Positions 26,315-35,066 are shown, counted from the first letter of the stretch. The stretch: 61,159 nucleotides of DNA from Lachnospiraceae bacterium (GCA_021770615.1 JAETQR010000033.1:1-61159), one strand, 5' to 3'. Numbers and translations: made by a program. Notes: generated by a model from the sequence alone, not told the origin.

Positions 26315-27208
26315 ATGTATGATATAATTATTATTGGAGCTGGACCAGCCGGTATCAGTGCAGCTATTTATGGAAAAAGCAGAGGAAAAAGGATTCTGAT
26401 GTTGGAAAAGAATCAGGTTGGCGGTTTGATTGGAACTGTCTCAACAGTTACGCATTATACTGCAATCATGAAAGAAGAATCTGGTAAGACATTCGCTGAA
26501 CGTATGAAAGAGCAAGCACTTAGTGCTGGTGTAGAGATTCGCTATGAAAATGTGACAGAGACAAAACTCATAGGTAATATTAAGAAAATCGTTACAGATA
26601 AAGAAAGTTATGAATGTAAAACAGTAATTCTTGCGAATGGTGGCTCTGGCCGTATGTTAGGAATTCCAGGTGAAAGTTTAAAAGGTATCAGATTAAATGC
26701 ACCAAAAGATGGTTTTGATTATAAGGGTAAGAATATCTATATCATTGGTGGAGCAGATGGCGCAGTAAAGGAAGCCGTTTACCTGGCTGGAATTGCAGGA
26801 AAGGTAACAATTGTATGTGTGGAAGATGAACTTGTATGTATACAAGAATTTAAAGATAAAGTTGCTGCATACCATAATATTGAAATTATGCCGCATTCAA
26901 GTCTCACAGCAGTATATGGTAACGAAAGAGCTGAGGAGCTTGAATTTACGGACAACAAAACAGGGAAAAAACAGATCATAAAGGATGCAGAGTTCGGAGT
27001 ATTTGTATATGCAGGTATTGTTCCGAACACTCAGATATATACGGAATTGAAGTTAGATAACGGATATATTCCAGTGGATGAATTGATGCAGACAGAAATT
27101 CCCGGAGTTTTTGCTGCGGGAGATATCTGTGTAAAAAAGGTAAGACAGGTAGCTACAGCAGTTGCTGATGGAGCAATCGCAGGAATACAGGCTGCAGCAG
27201 TGTGTTAA
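26315..27208 (+). CDS. Thioredoxin-reductase-like flavoprotein lacking the redox CxxC
   Basis: A 297-residue protein after AGGAGG. The FAD-binding GAGPAGISAA (about 8-17), the NAD(P)H site IIGGADGAVKEA and the C-terminal GVFAAGDIC fit the TrxB family. The position where TrxB has CATCDG reads NAPKDG here, so the active disulfide is absent. It is therefore not a thioredoxin reductase. A ferredoxin-NAD(P) reductase-type or other flavin-dependent oxidoreductase role is more likely. It stands alone between debris and an exported protein. Confidence 0.85.
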   Translation: MYDIIIIGAGPAGISAAIYGKSRGKRILMLEKNQVGGLIGTVSTVTHYTAIMKEESGKTFAERMKEQALSAGVEIRYENVTETKLIGNIKKIVTDKESYECKTVILANGGSGRMLGIPGESLKGIRLNAPKDGFDYKGKNIYIIGGADGAVKEAVYLAGIAGKVTIVCVEDELVCIQEFKDKVAAYHNIEIMPHSSLTAVYGNERAEELEFTDNKTGKKQIIKDAEFGVFVYAGIVPNTQIYTELKLDNGYIPVDELMQTEIPGVFAAGDICVKKVRQVATAVADGAIAGIQAAAVC

Positions 27209-27336
27209 TAAAAACAGCTGGTAATGGGTTGATATAAATTTCCAAATATATCCTTAGATGTTTTTTAGAGAAGTATTTGCTATAATCGTATTTGTAAAAC
27301 ATTAAATAACCTCATTTAAGAAAGGAGTTATGAGTC

Positions 27337-27864
27337 GTGAAAAGAAAGATTGCAATATTATTAATGACAGGAATTTGTCTGATGAATACAGTACCCTGTT
27401 TTGCATCCCAGTCGTCGATGGTCAGTGTTTCCAATTCCGAAGAAGCTCAATATACCACGCTCCCGGATGCAGATACTCTGCAAAAAGATGTGGGATTCAA
27501 GCCTAAGGCCCCAGAAACCCTAGCAGGCGGTTATCAGTTTAATAGTGGTCATATAACAGAATTATTTGATTTGGATACAAATGGCGCTCAAATCAACAAA
27601 CATAAAGGTATAGACTTCCAATATTTAAAAAAGGACAATAATACCACCAAATCGGTTTCCTTGTCTGCCGAACCGGCATCAGGGCAATCTCTTTCAAAAG
27701 ATACTATTGTTATAAAACATGGGGAAATAGATATGTATTATGGTACGGCTCAGGCTAATTCTCTGTCTTGGATTAATGGGGATGTTTGCTACAGCCTTAT
27801 GGACATCAATAAGAATGTTTCAAAAGATGAAATGGTGGCAATGGCTAAAGATATGATTGATTAG
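27337..27864 (+). CDS. Exported protein of unknown function
   Basis: A 175-residue protein from GTG at 27337, which has AAAGGAG upstream. The signal peptide (about residues 5-23) ends at CFAS. The mature part includes PDADTLQKDVGFKPKAPETL and later GEIDMYYGTAQ, similar in flavour to DUF4367-like domains that follow anti-sigma regions, but I am not certain. It ends at a good terminator. Confidence 0.7.
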   Translation: MKRKIAILLMTGICLMNTVPCFASQSSMVSVSNSEEAQYTTLPDADTLQKDVGFKPKAPETLAGGYQFNSGHITELFDLDTNGAQINKHKGIDFQYLKKDNNTTKSVSLSAEPASGQSLSKDTIVIKHGEIDMYYGTAQANSLSWINGDVCYSLMDINKNVSKDEMVAMAKDMID

Positions 27865-27898
27865 CTATATCCATTATAACTAGTACAATTAAGAGTAA

Positions 27899-27940
27899 AA
27901 ATAAGAATAGGGAATGTGAATTTCCTACTCTTATTTTTTT
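27899..27940 (+). terminator. Rho-independent terminator
   Basis: Arms AAATAAGAATAGG and CCTACTCTTATTT (one mismatch and one bulge) run into seven T. It lies 35 bases after the exported protein gene. Confidence 0.8.
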
Positions 27941-28152
27941 GCAGAGCAGCAGATGCTGCTCCGTTATTTTAACATAAATAGATGCATCCTTCACTAGAAT
28001 CTCTTTATAGAATATTATTTTTTCATTATGCATTGGCATTCCGTACAGCAAATTTTCTTCTATCCCCTTTTTCACGTTAACAGATACACAAAGCAACCCA
28101 TATGCGTATAAAGAAAAAACTCTAAGCCAATTTGAGTATATATTATGTTGAA

Positions 28153-28272
28153 TGCTTCTTTTGGCTGGCGGCACTTCCCGCAGTATAAAAGCCCGTCCTC
28201 CCCGGTGTAGTCCTCCGGCGTGGCGGCGGTGTCGGTCATGTTCAAAATCGTATCGGTAAAAGTATCAGTCAT
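28153..28272 (-). pseudogene. DnaC-like ATPase, 5' fragment only
   Basis: The first 40 codons (MTDTFTDTILNMTDTA..., YTGEDGLLYCGKCRQPKEA) match the N-terminus of DnaC/IstB-type helicase loaders found after repA in such elements, including the CGKC zinc-binding motif. After codon 40 the frame runs into unrelated AT-rich DNA until a stop at 28072. It overlaps the repA stop by 4 bases. The ATPase domain is entirely missing. Confidence 0.7.
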
Positions 28273-29039
28273 AAGCTCTCGCCCTCCTTGAACGAATAGT
28301 CTGGTATGCCTTTCTTCGGCTTCTCCTTTTTGTCCCTGTCCGCCCAGATACGCAGAGCGGCGGCATGGCTGCGGTAGGTTTTCCCGGTAGCTTCCATGTA
28401 GCGGCTCATTTCCTCGATAAACCGTTCCAGCCTGTCCGGGTACTCTGCCTTTAGCTCGGCGTATTCTGTTTCTGACAGGAAAATATTCTCATATCTGCCA
28501 AAGGCGGCGGGCGGCTGCTCCCCACTCGCTCCTTTTGTTTGGCTCTCTGTAAGTTTGTTTATAGTAAGTTGGTTAGGGGACGGTTTTCCGACCATCATAA
28601 AGTCGGTTTTCCGGCTGTCAGTTGGTCGGTTTTCCGGCTCTGTGATGGTCGCTTTTCCGACCGTCATAGGGTCGGAAAACTGTACCACTGGCACTGGCGG
28701 CACTTTCACATAAAGGCGGTTGGCTGCGGAAAAGCCCGCCCGCTTCCGTTCCAGCAGCCCGGCAGCGTCCAGCTCGTTTAATGCGCTCTTTATGGCGGTG
28801 CTGCCCCTGTCCAGCATTTCCGACATCTCCGCTAAGGGGTAGACAATGAAACCCCTCCCCTCGTCGTCCTGCCACTGGTTTTTCTGTGACAGGGTGGTGC
28901 GGTCTAACAGCAGCGCATAGAGCAGCTTTGCGGTGTGCGATATGTCCATTTTCAGCACGAAACGGGGATAGGGCATAAAGGACGGCAATTCCGTATCAAG
29001 CCCCACATAGACCGTTTCCCGCATTTCCTCCGGCTTCAT
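28269..29039 (-). CDS. repA: Replication initiator protein A (RepA_N family)
   Basis: 256 residues from the ATG at 29039, whose first bases overlap the stop of the small upstream gene (ATGA). The N-terminal 110 residues form a RepA_N winged helix (FVLKMDISHTAKLLYALLLD, LAEMSEMLDRGSTAIKSAL, ELDAAGLLERKR). A Pro/Thr-rich linker and a helical C-terminal domain (YPDRLERFIEEMSRYM, HAAALRIWADRD) follow. The upstream in-frame ATG at 29072 lies inside the previous gene and is less likely. Confidence 0.85.
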   Translation of the reverse strand: MKPEEMRETVYVGLDTELPSFMPYPRFVLKMDISHTAKLLYALLLDRTTLSQKNQWQDDEGRGFIVYPLAEMSEMLDRGSTAIKSALNELDAAGLLERKRAGFSAANRLYVKVPPVPVVQFSDPMTVGKATITEPENRPTDSRKTDFMMVGKPSPNQLTINKLTESQTKGASGEQPPAAFGRYENIFLSETEYAELKAEYPDRLERFIEEMSRYMEATGKTYRSHAAALRIWADRDKKEKPKKGIPDYSFKEGESL

Positions 29040-29206
29040 GGCTTCGCCCGCTTGGAAACAAAGGGCGGGCACTCGATAACCTGTGCCCGGAAGCTCTGTT
29101 TACAGTCCCGGCGGCATTTGCGGCAGAGGTCGTTGTAAGTGATACGGTTGCGCTCATTGAGGAAGAACGCCCATTCCTCTTTCCGCTTCTTGCTCATTCT
29201 CGGCAT
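29036..29206 (-). CDS. Small cysteine-rich protein of the mobilizable element
   Basis: A 56-residue protein beginning MPRMSKKRKEEWAFFL and containing NDLCRKCRRDCKQSF and VIECP. The cysteine spacing suggests a small zinc-binding fold. Its TGA overlaps the repA ATG, so the two are translationally coupled. A similar small gene commonly precedes repA in this element type as far as I recall. A role in replication control is plausible but unproven. Confidence 0.7.
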   Translation of the reverse strand: MPRMSKKRKEEWAFFLNERNRITYNDLCRKCRRDCKQSFRAQVIECPPFVSKRAKP

Positions 29207-29389
29207 GGCGGCTCCTTTCTGCCGCTTCTATCGGGGTAATGGGATAGGCGGCGTTTTGTGTATGTTTTCGGTGTCATTTTGGCTCATTTTCCCCTCTGTA
29301 AGCGGCGTTTTCTCCATCGGTGGGATTGCAGGTAGGGGAAGCAAAAGCCAAAGGATTTGTATATTTTCGGTATCGTTTCGGGGCGGTTT

Positions 29390-31021
29390 TCAACGCTCCT
29401 GTTCGTGCTTTCTCTGGCGGCTCGGCTCACGGTGCAAAATTTGGTCGATATTGCTTTTTACCGTCTGAAGCTCCCGGAAACGCTCACGCTTCGCCCGGTA
29501 GTCGTTGTACCCGGCGTTCTTCTCTGCGGTAAGCCGCTGGATTTCCTCTTGCAGTTCCTTCCGCTTCGGCAGCTTGGAGATTCCATGCTCTTTGAAATAG
29601 CGGGTTGCGGCTTCGGCTATGATAAAATCACTTTCGTGCTGCTCCCGATATGCCCGGCGTGCCTTGTCTGATTTCTGCGCTTTCAGACCGTCACGGGCGG
29701 GCTTCGTGCCGATATAGCTCAGAAGGCTGCGCTGCAATTCCTTTTTCCCGGCAAGGGTGCTTTCCAGTTCTTTCAGTCCGGCAAGGCTCGTCTGCATTTC
29801 CTCATGGGCTGCGGCAAGGGCAGCGTCCAACTCGTCGGGGGAAGCAAAACCGTAATTCTGGTAGGCGGCAAGGGTAGCGGACATTTGTTTGAGGTTGTGC
29901 ATGGTCGCCCACTTCTCATAGCCCCGTCCTTTCCCCTCGGCTTTCTTGGCGGCTATATCAACCATGCGCTGCACTCCGTCATTGTTCGGGGCAATTTTCG
30001 GGGATTTTTCCCGCTGTATGCGCTCTTTTATGGTGTCGGGGTATTCCGCTATGGGTGCGGGCTGTTCGGCGGCTCTAGCGGCGTTCTGTTCCAAAACAGC
30101 GAATACGGAAGCCCGCTCAAAATCGTCGCCCAGCTTGCGGGCTGTGATAGGCTTCGTCCTGTCCGGCGTGAGGTAGGACAATCGCCCCCGGCTCTCCTTG
30201 ACATTCACACCCTCCCGCAATAGCAGAGAAGAAAACTCGTCAAAGCTGGCGGCGTGTGAAAGTGCTTCCCGGATAGTCCGGCGCAGCTTCGCCTTGTCCG
30301 TTTCAAATTTCGTCTGCTTCACGGGCTGCCCGGTGGCGGCTCTGGCGGCGTTCTCGCTGTCAAGGGCAAGCTGCCCTTTCTTCTGCGCCCAGTATTCCCG
30401 CTCGTTCACTCGCTCCTTGCTCCCGTTCAGCAAATCTTTCTGGTAAAGCCCCTCACGGTGGCACATCTCCATGACTTCCGCTTTCAGATAATTCATGCAG
30501 GCGTCGGTGCAGCGGTGCTTGCAGCCCGCCCGCCTGTCCGCTGGTCTGTCCATGTGGGGCAATAGCGGCACTTCCGCAATCCGCAAGGAATTGATGACGA
30601 TATGCACATGAATGTTGCCGCTCCCGTTATGCCCGTCCGGGTGGGTGCAGACCAACGCCTGATGTCCGGGGAAATGCTCTTTGCAAAACTGCTCGCCCAG
30701 CTCCTGCGCCCGGTCAACGGTCAATCCATTTTCGGGGCCGTCACGGGGGGCAAAGCTGATGATGTAGTGGTGGCTCTTTACGTCCTCCCGTTTCTGGTTT
30801 TTTCCGTAGCGGAGATTTGCCCGCATACAGGCGATTGCAAAATCCTCCCCCTCGCAATTCAGAGAAGAAATGCGGTAGTCTGCCCTCGGTATCAAATGCC
30901 CGTCCGCGTCAAGGGTGGGCTTCATGGTAAACTCGTCATGCTCGAATAAGAGGTACTTTTCAGCGTCCCCGTAGTTGGCATTTTTAGAGTTGATATGTTT
31001 GAGTATCGCCAATGGCTTCAC
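29390..31021 (-). CDS. mobA: MobA/VirD2-type relaxase
   Basis: A 543-residue relaxase that would nick oriT and pilot the strand. The metal-binding histidines lie in SHHYIISF and GNIHVHIVINS (HxH, about residues 135-145). The region after residue 200 is charged and helical, with a coiled coil near 420-540. It overlaps mobC by 38 bases. Its length is usual for MOBP relaxases of Firmicutes integrative elements. About 180 bases without a gene follow, before the small Cys-rich gene. Confidence 0.9.
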   Translation of the reverse strand: MKPLAILKHINSKNANYGDAEKYLLFEHDEFTMKPTLDADGHLIPRADYRISSLNCEGEDFAIACMRANLRYGKNQKREDVKSHHYIISFAPRDGPENGLTVDRAQELGEQFCKEHFPGHQALVCTHPDGHNGSGNIHVHIVINSLRIAEVPLLPHMDRPADRRAGCKHRCTDACMNYLKAEVMEMCHREGLYQKDLLNGSKERVNEREYWAQKKGQLALDSENAARAATGQPVKQTKFETDKAKLRRTIREALSHAASFDEFSSLLLREGVNVKESRGRLSYLTPDRTKPITARKLGDDFERASVFAVLEQNAARAAEQPAPIAEYPDTIKERIQREKSPKIAPNNDGVQRMVDIAAKKAEGKGRGYEKWATMHNLKQMSATLAAYQNYGFASPDELDAALAAAHEEMQTSLAGLKELESTLAGKKELQRSLLSYIGTKPARDGLKAQKSDKARRAYREQHESDFIIAEAATRYFKEHGISKLPKRKELQEEIQRLTAEKNAGYNDYRAKRERFRELQTVKSNIDQILHREPSRQRKHEQER

Positions 31022-31382
31022 CTACTTTCTGCAAGACTTCAAACTTGAGGGCGGCAAGCTCGGCGGCTGCTGCCCGCACCTCGCCGGACAGGGCGGCGTA
31101 TGGCGTACCGTATTCATTCAGACAGCGGGCTATCTGGTTTAAGTTGCCGCCGATCCGCCCGTATTCGGCGGCAAGTCTCCCCAGAGCGGCAAGCAATTCA
31201 TCATTGACAGGGGAAACGGTTATCACGGGGCGAATGGTCGCCCGCTGTATGGCTTGCCGGATAAACTCGGCTTGGCTCATGTCGTACTGTTCCAGCCGCC
31301 CGGCAAACTCGGCGTATTCCTCGTCCGTCATGCGGGTTTTGACTACCCGGCTGCGGTGGGGCGTGTTGTATTTCTTTCGCAT
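30984..31382 (-). CDS. mobC: MobC relaxosome accessory protein
   Basis: 132 residues from the ATG at 31382, with AAAGGAGG about 8 bases upstream; the longer frame to 31625 has no such site. The N-terminus RVVKTRMTDEEYAEF and QAEFIRQAIQ form a ribbon-helix-helix DNA-binding unit. The C-terminal part has LNQIARCLNEYG, typical of MobC. It would bind oriT and recruit the relaxase encoded by the overlapping next gene. Confidence 0.88.
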   Translation of the reverse strand: MRKKYNTPHRSRVVKTRMTDEEYAEFAGRLEQYDMSQAEFIRQAIQRATIRPVITVSPVNDELLAALGRLAAEYGRIGGNLNQIARCLNEYGTPYAALSGEVRAAAAELAALKFEVLQKVGEAIGDTQTYQL

Positions 31383-32099
31383 GGTCGCTGACCTCCTTTC
31401 TTTTTCCCGCACAAAAACAGCGTTCCGGCGGGCGTGGTTTTTAGCGGCGCAAGCCGCCATAGCAGGGTTTGGGGAAGGCACTCCCCAACAAGTTTCCCGC
31501 AGGGGTAAAATGAGCGAATACGCGAATTTTGGTACTGTGGTAGAAACTTGCTCTAAAAAACTGCCGCTTCCCGCTGTCTGGGCTTCCGTCAATCCCCTCT
31601 GTTCCGCAGAAGCGATTTCTGCCAACTTTGGCAGCTATCCATACTACAAATTTTCCGGGGCGTTTTGGCTTCCGCTGATAAATCGGGCGGGGCGGCGGTT
31701 TCTGCCGTCCTTCGCTAACAAGACATTTCCAAAGGGCTTTTCTACCCGCTATTCCCCCTCGACGGAGAAAAATATTTTTTTGCCAACTCTGCGGCTGCAT
31801 TTTTGAAAAAATCCTTCTCACTCCCTTCAACACTTGACAAAGCAAAATGGACGGAGATTTTCAAAACTTTTTCATTTTCCCTTTCGTTCTCCACACCACC
31901 AAAAAGCTCATTTTTGCCAAATATTTTGTTGCCTTTTTCAAATCCCCTCCACGGAAACCTTTTGATTTTGCCAACTCATTTCTCCCTTTTCGCCCTGTAA
32001 TACAGAGAATTTTTCAAAACGCCGAACAGTCCGGGGAAATTTCCTGTCCGGCTCGTATAGGAAATGCGGAAAATGAAATTTCAGCTACCGTGTGGGCGC
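31383..32099. other. Non-coding leader of the mob operon, putative oriT
   Basis: About 700 GC-rich bases with no convincing gene; open frames on both strands look like composition artefacts. Close to mobC is an inverted repeat TTGGGGA/TCCCCAA (31469-31488) followed by CAAGTTT, the sort of hairpin plus CAACAAG sequence seen at oriT of mobilizable elements. I take this as the best oriT candidate, with modest confidence. The promoter of mobCA should also lie here. Confidence 0.4.
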
Positions 32100-32134
32100 A
32101 AAAAAAGCAGGAAACCGTTTTGTGATTTCCTGCT
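32100..32134 (-). terminator. Minus-strand terminator
   Basis: Arms AGCAGGAAA and TTTCCTGCT enclose an 11-base loop. On the minus strand the stem is followed by seven T. It would stop minus-strand transcription arriving from the right, that is from the Gfo/Idh gene side. Confidence 0.7.
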
Positions 32135-32476
32135 CGGTGTGCCGCTGTGGTGGGGCGGTGGGTATTCAGTTGTTAATGCGTTCTACTGCGTAACATGGTA
32201 CAGACAGAAAAGCAGAGAGCCGACCACTCCTAAAAGTGATTAACTCTCTGCTTGCACCTTGTCTGTCAGCGTTAGTGATAAATTGTTGAAAATACTTCCT
32301 TATCACTGTAAACTTCACGACTTCAGCGATTTTTTTGGAGACTTTTTTACAGCCCCGCCGCGCGCGAGCGTTGCTAAGTGCCAGTGGCACTTGGTTAGCA
32401 ACGACCGGAGCGGAGCGTAGACCGCAAAGCGATAATTTCATCCCCGCGAGCTGCGCATCATCGCACGAAGTGCGTT

Positions 32477-32517
32477 TTGTCTTAAAGGAGATTCCAAAGG
32501 AATTTCCTTTAAGACAA
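32477..32517. repeat. Long perfect hairpin next to the oxidoreductase stop
   Basis: Thirteen-base perfect arms TTGTCTTAAAGGA and TCCTTTAAGACAA, with an inner TTCC/GGAA pair. It starts 5 bases past the stop codon of the minus-strand Gfo/Idh gene. No strong T-run follows on either strand, so it may be a boundary structure rather than a terminator. The bases from 32135 to here contain a GC-rich segment (GCTAAGTGCCAGTGGCACTT) but no gene. Confidence 0.6.
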
Positions 32518-32521
32518 GAAA

Positions 32522-33634
32522 TTAAGAGTCCATCCGCTTCTTTAACTCTTCCGTAAATGCAGCCGGGTCAGCCGGAAGTTTCAGCTTCTTTTGCTCCCAT
32601 GCGGACAGATAGGCTCCCTGAATCAGGCTCTGTGTATCGACTGCGTCCTGCACGGAGCACAAAATCGGCGTATTTTCAGAGAGGGCGGAAATAAAATTGT
32701 TGATGATATCTGTCTGTATCGCGGTGTTTTCTATTGTGCCGAAGGAAAATTGCTGTTCTGTATACGGAATACGGCCAAAGGGCTCTTCACAGGTTTTGGC
32801 GAAATGGCTCTCGTCAGTCTGCAGCGAACGAAGGGTCAGCAGATTTTCATTTTCCAGGATAATCTGGCCCTTGCTCCCGCTGAGTTCCAGCCTGTTGCTG
32901 CCGGGGCACTCCCGGGAGGAGGCGATAAACTGCCCGGCTGCGCCGTTTGGATATTCCATCATGATTGTGATTTCGTTTTCTACTTCAATCCTGCGTTCCT
33001 GTCCCACATAGCAAAATGCCTGTAATGCCGCGGGCAGGCCGCACAGCCATGTGAGGATGTTCAGCTGGTGGGATACCTGCGTCATCATCATTCCGCCGCC
33101 TTCTCCCCGAAATGTCCCTCTCCAGGGAGCTGTGTCAAAGTAAGCCTGGGGGCGGTACATATCTGTCACGATCCATGTGACCCGCTTCAGATTGCCGACA
33201 GTGCCCTCATTCAGCAGTTGTTTCATTTTGGCAAAGGTCGGGTTTGCCCTTCGGCAATAGAGCACCCCGGAAAGGGTGTCGGGGTGGGAATTTACGCAGT
33301 TCATAAGAGATGTAATTTCGTCTGGGAATACACCAATCGGTTTTTCAACCAGGGTGTGGATTCCCCGCTCAATGGAACGGATTGCCATATCAGGATGCTG
33401 AAAATGCGGCGTGCAGATCATGACCATGTCGATTTTTCCGCTGTCCAGCATGGCCTCATAGTCTGTAAAAAGCTCGGTGTCTTTTAAATCGTAAGCAGCT
33501 TTGATGTCCTCCATGTGAGAAACATTTCTGCTGGAGAGCGCGCTGATCACGGCGCCCTTTATTTTCCCCTGAGAAAAAAATTTGATGTATTCTTCCGCAA
33601 TAAAGCCGATTCCGGCAATTCCAACTCGAATCAT
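32522..33634 (-). CDS. Gfo/Idh/MocA family NAD(P)-dependent oxidoreductase
   Basis: A 370-residue protein after AAAGGAGG. The Rossmann start VGIAGIGFIAEEY and the catalytic-region EKPIGVF (about residues 94-100) are typical. The C-terminal domain has GGGMMMTQVSHQLNIL with the family histidine. Members act on sugars, inositols or their derivatives; the substrate is not predictable. It stands alone between two mobile-element fragments, with no sugar transporter or regulator beside it. This suggests it moved with one of them. Confidence 0.9.
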   Translation of the reverse strand: MIRVGIAGIGFIAEEYIKFFSQGKIKGAVISALSSRNVSHMEDIKAAYDLKDTELFTDYEAMLDSGKIDMVMICTPHFQHPDMAIRSIERGIHTLVEKPIGVFPDEITSLMNCVNSHPDTLSGVLYCRRANPTFAKMKQLLNEGTVGNLKRVTWIVTDMYRPQAYFDTAPWRGTFRGEGGGMMMTQVSHQLNILTWLCGLPAALQAFCYVGQERRIEVENEITIMMEYPNGAAGQFIASSRECPGSNRLELSGSKGQIILENENLLTLRSLQTDESHFAKTCEEPFGRIPYTEQQFSFGTIENTAIQTDIINNFISALSENTPILCSVQDAVDTQSLIQGAYLSAWEQKKLKLPADPAAFTEELKKRMDS

Positions 33635-34018
33635 GATAAAATCCTCCTTTTGATAAATAGAGTGCTTTTGGAAATCTGGATGGGACTATAAGTCTATTGA
33701 AATTACATTATTTTGCGTCATTGTTCTACCTCGCCCTTATATAACACTCACAAATCCTACAATCAGAATTATTATAGCATACAGATGTGAATATTTCTAC
33801 CGTCTTTCCACATAATGGGCGGGAGTGACGGCACTTTAGTCTGTCGCTCCCTTGATTGCCGCAAAAGCAGGGCGGGCGGCGGCTGTCATAGGGCGGCGCA
33901 GTATGCGCCGTTCATTTTACCCTTGACGGCTGTCGCCTGTTCTGCTATCTTCCCTCGGCTGTACGGAATAGTGGCGGGGCTGGCTGTTCTTGTCTTGTCT
34001 TGTTTTGTTAGTGCTTCT
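33635..34018. other. Promoter region and scrap of a conjugative element
   Basis: The first 150 bases are AT-rich and probably hold the promoter of the Gfo/Idh gene (minus strand TATAAT near 33773). From about 33813 the DNA becomes GC-rich and carries no gene. Two blocks recur elsewhere. GGCGGCGCAGTATGCGCCGT with its flank (33893-33960) matches the reverse complement of 54405-54475. CACTTTAGTCTGTCGCTCCC and its flank resembles 34505-34560. Confidence 0.5.
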
Positions 34019-34160
34019 TTACCGCACATGAGCATTCGCGCCGGGGTTGTCGTTGCCGTAGCCCTCCATGAGATTGATAACGCCCCAAATGCCAAGCCCT
34101 GCTCCAAGGGCGATAACCAAAAGTCTGTAATACGTCTACTGCGCTGTTGAAAAACTCCAT
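34019..34160 (-). pseudogene. Maff2-like small membrane protein, frameshifted and truncated
   Basis: From the ATG at 34160 (AGGTGAT upstream) the protein reads MEFFNSAVDVLQT, the start of Maff2-type pilin-like proteins of conjugative elements. One extra T in the TTTT run near 34122 shifts the frame. In the other frame it continues VIALGAGLGIWGVINLMEG and YGNDNPGAN, and it ends early after AHVR. It belongs to an element different from the one at the start of the window. Confidence 0.7.
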
Positions 34161-34192
34161 ATATCACCTCACTTTCCGCCGCTTTGCGGCTG

Positions 34193-34414
34193 TCAAAATA
34201 GTTGTTTATTGTGGTGTTCTGTGTATAAAGAAATCCACCTGTTGTTCAGCGGCTGGAAGTCCCGCGCGGTTGCTGCGCGGGGCGCATATTGTTGTTGCGG
34301 CGGCTCCTGCTGTCCCGCATCTGGCAGGGGCGCGGATAAAATACCATGCCTTTCCTCTGATTGTAATATCTCCTTCTTAAAGTCCTGCTCTGTGCTTTTC
34401 GTATAAGGCTTCAT
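34193..34414 (-). CDS. Hypothetical conjugative-element protein, probably a remnant
   Basis: A 73-residue Gln/Pro-rich frame starting MKPYTKSTEQDFKKEIL and ending in the space before the Maff2-like remnant. Its position upstream of Maff2 fits the gene order of related elements. It has no clear ribosome binding site, and I cannot name the family. It may be the leftover end of a larger gene. Confidence 0.35.
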   Translation of the reverse strand: MKPYTKSTEQDFKKEILQSEERHGILSAPLPDAGQQEPPQQQYAPRAATARDFQPLNNRWISLYTEHHNKQLF

Positions 34415-34639
34415 GTGTGGAACTGTTCAAGCGGTGCAAGTCGCAAAAGAACAAAAAAAGCAGCAAATCTTTTTAAGACTTACTGCTTGATGTGCCACTT
34501 TGGTGGGTGGCAGTACTTTAGGCTGTTGCTCCTTGATTGTCCAACTGCAAAACCGGACGAGTCTGTCAGTAAAGGCTTGAAAAGCCGTTTACTTGTTATT
34601 GATTGACTCGTCTGTGTTTGCTTTTTTTAGATTTTACTG
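34415..34639. other. Non-coding element with repeated terminator-like block
   Basis: Bases 34447-34560 hold AAAAAAAGCAG ... CTGCTTGATGTGCC followed by TGGGTGGCAGTACTTTAGGC. The same order (A-run, GCAG stem, CTGCT-G-TGTGCC, GTGGTGGG) occurs at 32100-32165, and a related TTTAG-CTG-GCTCC block occurs at 33835-33860. It seems to be a conserved non-coding unit of these elements. No gene is seen. Confidence 0.45.
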
Positions 34640-34945
34640 TTATTGAAATAATTCATCACCACTTTTGAAATCAAAGCCTGGGTGATAGTCAAATTTTACT
34701 GCACCGACGCTTGCCATGCCTTTTGTCGCTTTACAAATGCGTGCTATACCTTCATTCCCGAAACCAGCGCATAATTCTATGGCCTTTACACCTTGTTCTA
34801 CGAGTTCTTGTGCAACGGTTTCAGCTTCAGAATAGTTTTTTACTCCAATAACTGTCAATTTGACTGTTGAAGTATCAATAACACTTCTATGATTTTTATA
34901 GTCTACTTCCGGTGCGATGAAAATGAATGCTGCATTTACTTTCAT
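34640..34945 (-). CDS. DUF6506-like small protein
   Basis: A 101-residue protein after GGAGG: MKVNAAFIFIAPEVD, VIGVKNYSEAETVAQELV, AIELCAGFGNEG and ends with GDELF. The sequence fits what I recall of DUF6506, a compact alpha/beta family without known function. It lies downstream of the minus-strand RpiR-type regulator but is separated from it by the 35036-35058 terminator. Confidence 0.7.
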   Translation of the reverse strand: MKVNAAFIFIAPEVDYKNHRSVIDTSTVKLTVIGVKNYSEAETVAQELVEQGVKAIELCAGFGNEGIARICKATKGMASVGAVKFDYHPGFDFKSGDELFQ

Positions 34946-35035
34946 TATTAAATCCTCCTTATAAAATTTGATTTACATAGTTACTTCCAAATGTTTTTTA
35001 ATTTTTTACCTCCTACTCTGATAGTATAAAAAAAA

Positions 35036-35066
35036 CCTGTTACAAATAAAGTAACAGGCTGTTTTT
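35036..35066. terminator. Bidirectional terminator
   Basis: Perfect arms CCTGTTAC and GTAACAGG with a 7-base loop. It is flanked by A-runs on the left and a T-run on the right, so it can work on both strands. It directly follows the minus-strand RpiR-type gene. Confidence 0.8.

Larger units (their letters stand above)
28153..32520 (-). mobile_element. GC-rich mobilizable element (mobC-mobA-repA), truncated
   Basis: Base composition jumps from about 40% to near 60% G+C and codon use changes. On the minus strand the order is mobC, mobA, a Cys-rich small gene, repA and a cut-off dnaC-like gene. This is the mobilization and replication core of many Firmicutes integrative elements. The left edge is where the dnaC frame loses its family sequence (about 28152). 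The right edge is approximate, near the 13-bp-armed hairpin at 32477-32517. No integrase is present. Confidence 0.7.

Noticed and set aside
31012..31806. Plus-strand 264-codon frame
   Set aside because: It is the antisense of mobC and its leader; high G+C leaves few stops by chance.
32166..32441. Minus-strand 91-codon frame in the GC-rich edge
   Set aside because: No ribosome binding site or family pattern; it covers a palindromic non-coding block.
33068..33487. Plus-strand 139-codon frame
   Set aside because: Antisense of the Gfo/Idh oxidoreductase gene.
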